Source: Thermoplasmata archaeon
GTDB lineage: Archaea > Thermoplasmatota > Thermoplasmata > WALJ01
DNA: 7,489 nt
NCBI GenBank assembly: GCA_015522885.1
Contig: WALJ01000204.1
Span: 1 to 7,489, forward strand
Reading direction: 5' to 3'
The translations under genes were made by a program, and so were the position numbers. Shown here piece after piece: positions 5,639 through 7,489 of this stretch (positions are counted from its first letter, which is position 1; each line of letters begins with the position of its first letter). The notes under the pieces are model-generated. The model worked only from the letters and a program-made list of their open reading frames with translations, made no database searches and was not told the origin of the DNA.

Positions 5639-6357
5639 TCCATATACCTTCCGCCGTTTACATTTATGGTTTCACCGGTTATGTGCTCATTCCGTATGAG
5701 GAACAGCACCGCATGAGCAACTTCCTCCGGTTTCGCAATCCTTCCGAGAAGTGAAAGTCTGGAGAGCTTTGCTTTGACCTCCTCACTCAGGAATTCGGTA
5801 TCCACAGGCCCGGGCGCAACCGCATTCACTCTTATGTTATACGGCGCAAGTTCTCGTGCCAGAGCCTTTGTGAAGCCTATCATTCCGGCTTTTGATGCGG
5901 CATAGTGCGCTCCCACGGTTCCTCCCTCTTTTCCCGCCACGGATGAGATATTGACGATATTGCCCGACCTCTCTTTTTTCATGTGCCGGACAGCGGCCCG
6001 GGTGCAGTAAAAGGCTCCTCTGAGATTTATACCCATAACCCTGTCCCATTCCTGGTCACTTATGTCTTCAATCTTCTTCGGAGACGGCAGAATTCCGGCA
6101 TTGTTGACGAGAACGTCTATTTTTCCCCATTTAGCAATCACCTGCTCTATGAGATTTTCGGCATCCTCTTTCCATGAGATATCGGCCTTTATCGATATCG
6201 CTTCGCCGCCGAAATCCAAAATCTCCGTGACCGTATGCTCGGAAGCCATTTCATCCCTGTCACAGTTTATGACCACTGAATACCCAGCTTTTGCAAGTTC
6301 CACGGCAATGGCCTTTCCGATCCCTCTGCTTGAACCGGTTATCACGGCGCTCTTCAT
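5635..6357 (-). CDS. Short-chain dehydrogenase/reductase (FabG-like SDR)
   Basis: A 240-residue classical SDR, a cytoplasmic NAD(P)-dependent oxidoreductase. Motifs: cofactor loop TGSSRGIG (7-14), acidic ADIS (58-61) at the adenine side, NNAG (85-88), the catalytic tetrad Asn111 (GINLRG), Ser139 (NISS), Tyr152 and Lys156 (YAASK), then NAVAPGPVDTEF (178-189) and the C-terminal TGETINVNGG. The length is complete. It is closest in pattern to FabG-type 3-oxoacyl reductases and glucose-1-dehydrogenases, but the substrate cannot be deduced, and a bacterial-type fatty acid synthase is not expected in archaea. The ATG at 6357 has GGTGGTGA a few bases upstream. It lies 45 bases after the FKBP gene and its end overlaps the DUF123 start, so these two are probably cotranscribed, from its own promoter or by read-through. 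Confidence 0.93.
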   Translation of the reverse strand: MKSAVITGSSRGIGKAIAVELAKAGYSVVINCDRDEMASEHTVTEILDFGGEAISIKADISWKEDAENLIEQVIAKWGKIDVLVNNAGILPSPKKIEDISDQEWDRVMGINLRGAFYCTRAAVRHMKKERSGNIVNISSVAGKEGGTVGAHYAASKAGMIGFTKALARELAPYNIRVNAVAPGPVDTEFLSEEVKAKLSRLSLLGRIAKPEEVAHAVLFLIRNEHITGETINVNGGRYMD

Positions 6358-6361
6358 ATGT

Positions 6362-6393
6362 TCACCACCGATTAATCGTTGCTATTTATTATT
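6362..6393 (-). promoter_or_regulatory. TATA-like element and ribosome-binding site of the SDR gene
   Basis: On the minus strand AATAATAAATAG (about 6393-6382, centre near 6387) lies about 30 bases before the ATG, and GGTGGTGA (6369-6362) lies four bases before it. The two signals pull in different directions: the TATA position implies an almost leaderless message that would leave out the Shine-Dalgarno-like element. The gene may instead be translated from a longer FKBP-SDR-DUF123 transcript using this site. Confidence 0.45.
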
Positions 6394-6402
6394 TCTCATT
6401 CT

Positions 6403-7284
6403 TCAGTAAGCATCGATGGAAACAAGTTTGACCCGGAACACGAGGGTCCTTCCCTGAGTAACATCGTTGTAATCTATGGTATATGTGCCAGCGGTCTCAT
6501 TGACATCGGTCAGAATATATGTCTTTTCCTTTCCATTCACATATCCGGTCCCCTTTATTCTGAACATATCATCCTTCGTAAGCAGATGCCTTATTTCTAT
6601 GGTCCCGTTTCCGTTGTCCGCAGTACTGTCTATACCGAGTACCTTTATATCCCATGAATCCATGGAATATGTGCGGTTAAATCCAGGATTGTTTCTCACG
6701 ACCACATAGTTATCGAAAACATTCTCCACTATCATGGGCCAGTGATATACGGGATGTTCCACCACCATTCCCACATGGGGACTTTCGGTGAAATATGCTG
6801 AAAACTGAGGCCTGCTATATGTCTCTCTCATTCTTACATTTTCAACGAGAGGCAGTGTCTTTATGAGTGAGGGGTCGCCCATGCCATAGCCTTCCTTCGG
6901 AGGGACCGTTATCGTTCTCGTTTCCCCTACCTTCATCCCTATAAGCCCCTCGCTGAAGCCTTTTACGACCTGCTTATATGTTCCTTCGCTTGGCTTTCCA
7001 ACATGGACCATAAGCGGTTTGTACACGGATTTATCATGAATTCTGAATGTGGCCACTTTCGGATAGGTATCATTATTTATAGCGACCTCGTACATCGAAG
7101 TGTCGAAAACCAGATTTCCGTATTTCGGCTCGAGCATGCCTATGTACTCTACCTGAACCTTTGAACCGTCCCTAACGGTCTTTTCCTTGCTCGCAGTTGC
7201 AGGTGAAGAGCTAATCTGATATGCAGCGAATACGAGGAGAGCTACGACAATCAGCGTTATGGCAATTAGCGTCTCTTTCTTCAT
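6403..7284 (-). CDS. Membrane-anchored FKBP/SlyD-type peptidyl-prolyl cis-trans isomerase with an extra C-terminal module
   Basis: A 293-residue prolyl isomerase predicted to act outside the membrane. Residues 1-4 are charged, 5-23 form one hydrophobic segment (signal anchor or uncleaved signal; no lipobox Cys), then comes a Ser/Ala/Thr linker. The FKBP core spans about 38-145: VQVEYIG (Tyr47), LVFDTS (Phe60, Asp61), VVKGFSEGLIGMKVGE (106-121) and PPKEGYG (Tyr133). It continues as in SlyD with an insert-in-flap (IF)-like part (HVGMVVEHPVYHW, 170-182; VENVFDNYVVVRNNPG, 186-201) and a return strand (WDIKVLGID, 211-219). A second similar half-module follows at about 253-291, ending IDYNDVTQGRTLVFRVKLVSID. 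The long stretch between FDTS and VVKGF is usual for archaeal FKBPs. The ATG at 7284 has a TATA box at about -28 and a GGAAGG seven to twelve bases upstream. Chaperone activity on exported proteins is inferred. Confidence 0.88.
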   Translation of the reverse strand: MKKETLIAITLIVVALLVFAAYQISSSPATASKEKTVRDGSKVQVEYIGMLEPKYGNLVFDTSMYEVAINNDTYPKVATFRIHDKSVYKPLMVHVGKPSEGTYKQVVKGFSEGLIGMKVGETRTITVPPKEGYGMGDPSLIKTLPLVENVRMRETYSRPQFSAYFTESPHVGMVVEHPVYHWPMIVENVFDNYVVVRNNPGFNRTYSMDSWDIKVLGIDSTADNGNGTIEIRHLLTKDDMFRIKGTGYVNGKEKTYILTDVNETAGTYTIDYNDVTQGRTLVFRVKLVSIDAY

Positions 7285-7307
7285 CGAATCCTTCCGATAC
7301 GAGAGGT

Positions 7308-7320
7308 GAATAAATACTTT
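7308..7320 (-). promoter_or_regulatory. TATA box of the FKBP gene
   Basis: On the minus strand AAAGTATTTATTC, centred near 7312, lies about 28 bases before the ATG at 7284, consistent with a transcript starting within a few bases of the start codon. It lies only some 20 bases from the proposed mobile-element boundary at about 7339. Confidence 0.55.
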
Positions 7321-7338
7321 GCTCTTCTATCTGCTGTG

Positions 7339-7489
7339 TGTAGAGTACGGAAATTATTTTGACCTCTTTCAGAAGTCAAACTCGCAACTATCGTTGCTCG
7401 TTTCACCCAAACTTAAAGGGAGCGCAGACTCTCCCGGATGTGACAAAACTGAATCAGAAGAAGATACGCTGGATAGTGCGGCATTGTGC
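7339..7489 (+). mobile_element. Possible left end of an insertion sequence (cut by window edge)
   Basis: From about 7339 (TGTAGAGTACGG) to the right edge the sequence contains three closely spaced hairpins and then an ORF start resembling a transposase HTH. The hairpins are arms TTTGACCTCT/AGAAGTCAAA (7358-7380, one mismatch, TTC loop), GCAAC/GTTGC (7384-7397, TATC loop) and GGGAG/CTCCC (7418-7435). Leading hairpins or terminal repeats before a transposase are common in insertion sequences. The left boundary is a guess, since the opposite end and any target duplication lie outside the window. Confidence 0.35.
7440..7489 (+). CDS. Start of a truncated ORF, possible HTH transposase N-terminus
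   Basis: A GTG at 7440 opens a frame that runs to the edge and reads MTKLNQKKIRWIVRHC. This resembles the first residues (LNxKKxxWIIR) of helix-turn-helix segments that begin many archaeal IS481-like transposases, recalled from memory and only 16 residues long. A TATA-like TTAAAG at 7413-7418 is about 25 bases upstream, again matching a leaderless start. The ATG two bases earlier (7438) is followed at once by TGA, so it cannot be the start. If it is not a transposase, it could be another small HTH protein. Confidence 0.35.
   Translation, partial: MTKLNQKKIRWIVRHC

Noticed and set aside
1..7489. CRISPR arrays, toxin-antitoxin pairs or defence islands
   Set aside because: No regularly spaced direct repeats were seen, and every substantial gene belongs to a known housekeeping or transport family.

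Overview
This window looks archaeal and is most likely from a euryarchaeon; a Thermoplasmata-type lineage is my best guess and is inference only. The main evidence is an archaeal-type SRP (7S) RNA gene at about 2726-3036. Supporting evidence is several TATA boxes centred about 26-30 bases upstream of start codons, which implies mostly leaderless mRNAs, frequent AGA/AGG and ATA codons, and an archaeal gene set (TrkA/RCK potassium channel, DUF123 Uri-type endonuclease, membrane-anchored FKBP, stand-alone RlmE). Base composition is near 50% GC by eye.

Layout. At 1-947 (minus) lies mtnA, methylthioribose-1-phosphate isomerase, cut by the left edge. At 980-2592 (minus) is a two-gene potassium unit: a 2TM-RCK channel subunit, then a soluble RCK protein overlapping it by an ATGA. 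At 2593-2725 are back-to-back promoters for the channel and the SRP RNA. The SRP RNA (plus) ends about one base from the stop codon of a convergent MATE-family transporter (3038-4420, minus). The intergenic stretch 4421-4662 holds divergent promoters and short inverted repeats. After it come rlmE, a 23S rRNA 2'-O-methyltransferase (plus, about 4663-5286), a DUF123/GIY-YIG-like nuclease (5243-5638, minus) and a short-chain dehydrogenase (5635-6357, minus); the last two form an overlapping pair. A membrane-anchored FKBP/SlyD-like prolyl isomerase (6403-7284, minus) follows. The right edge (about 7339-7489) carries three small hairpins and the first codons of a plus-strand ORF that resembles the start of an HTH transposase, possibly the left end of an insertion sequence.

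Most genes are housekeeping: methionine salvage, K+ homeostasis, drug or metabolite export, protein targeting, ribosome maturation, DNA metabolism and extracytoplasmic folding. They do not form one pathway. I see no defence system, CRISPR array or clearly new multi-gene system. The points most worth a second look are the channel with a GYS selectivity filter paired with a free RCK subunit, the repeated C-terminal module in the FKBP, the consistent TATA-to-start spacing, the palindromes in the MATE/rlmE divergent promoter, and the hairpin cluster at the right edge.
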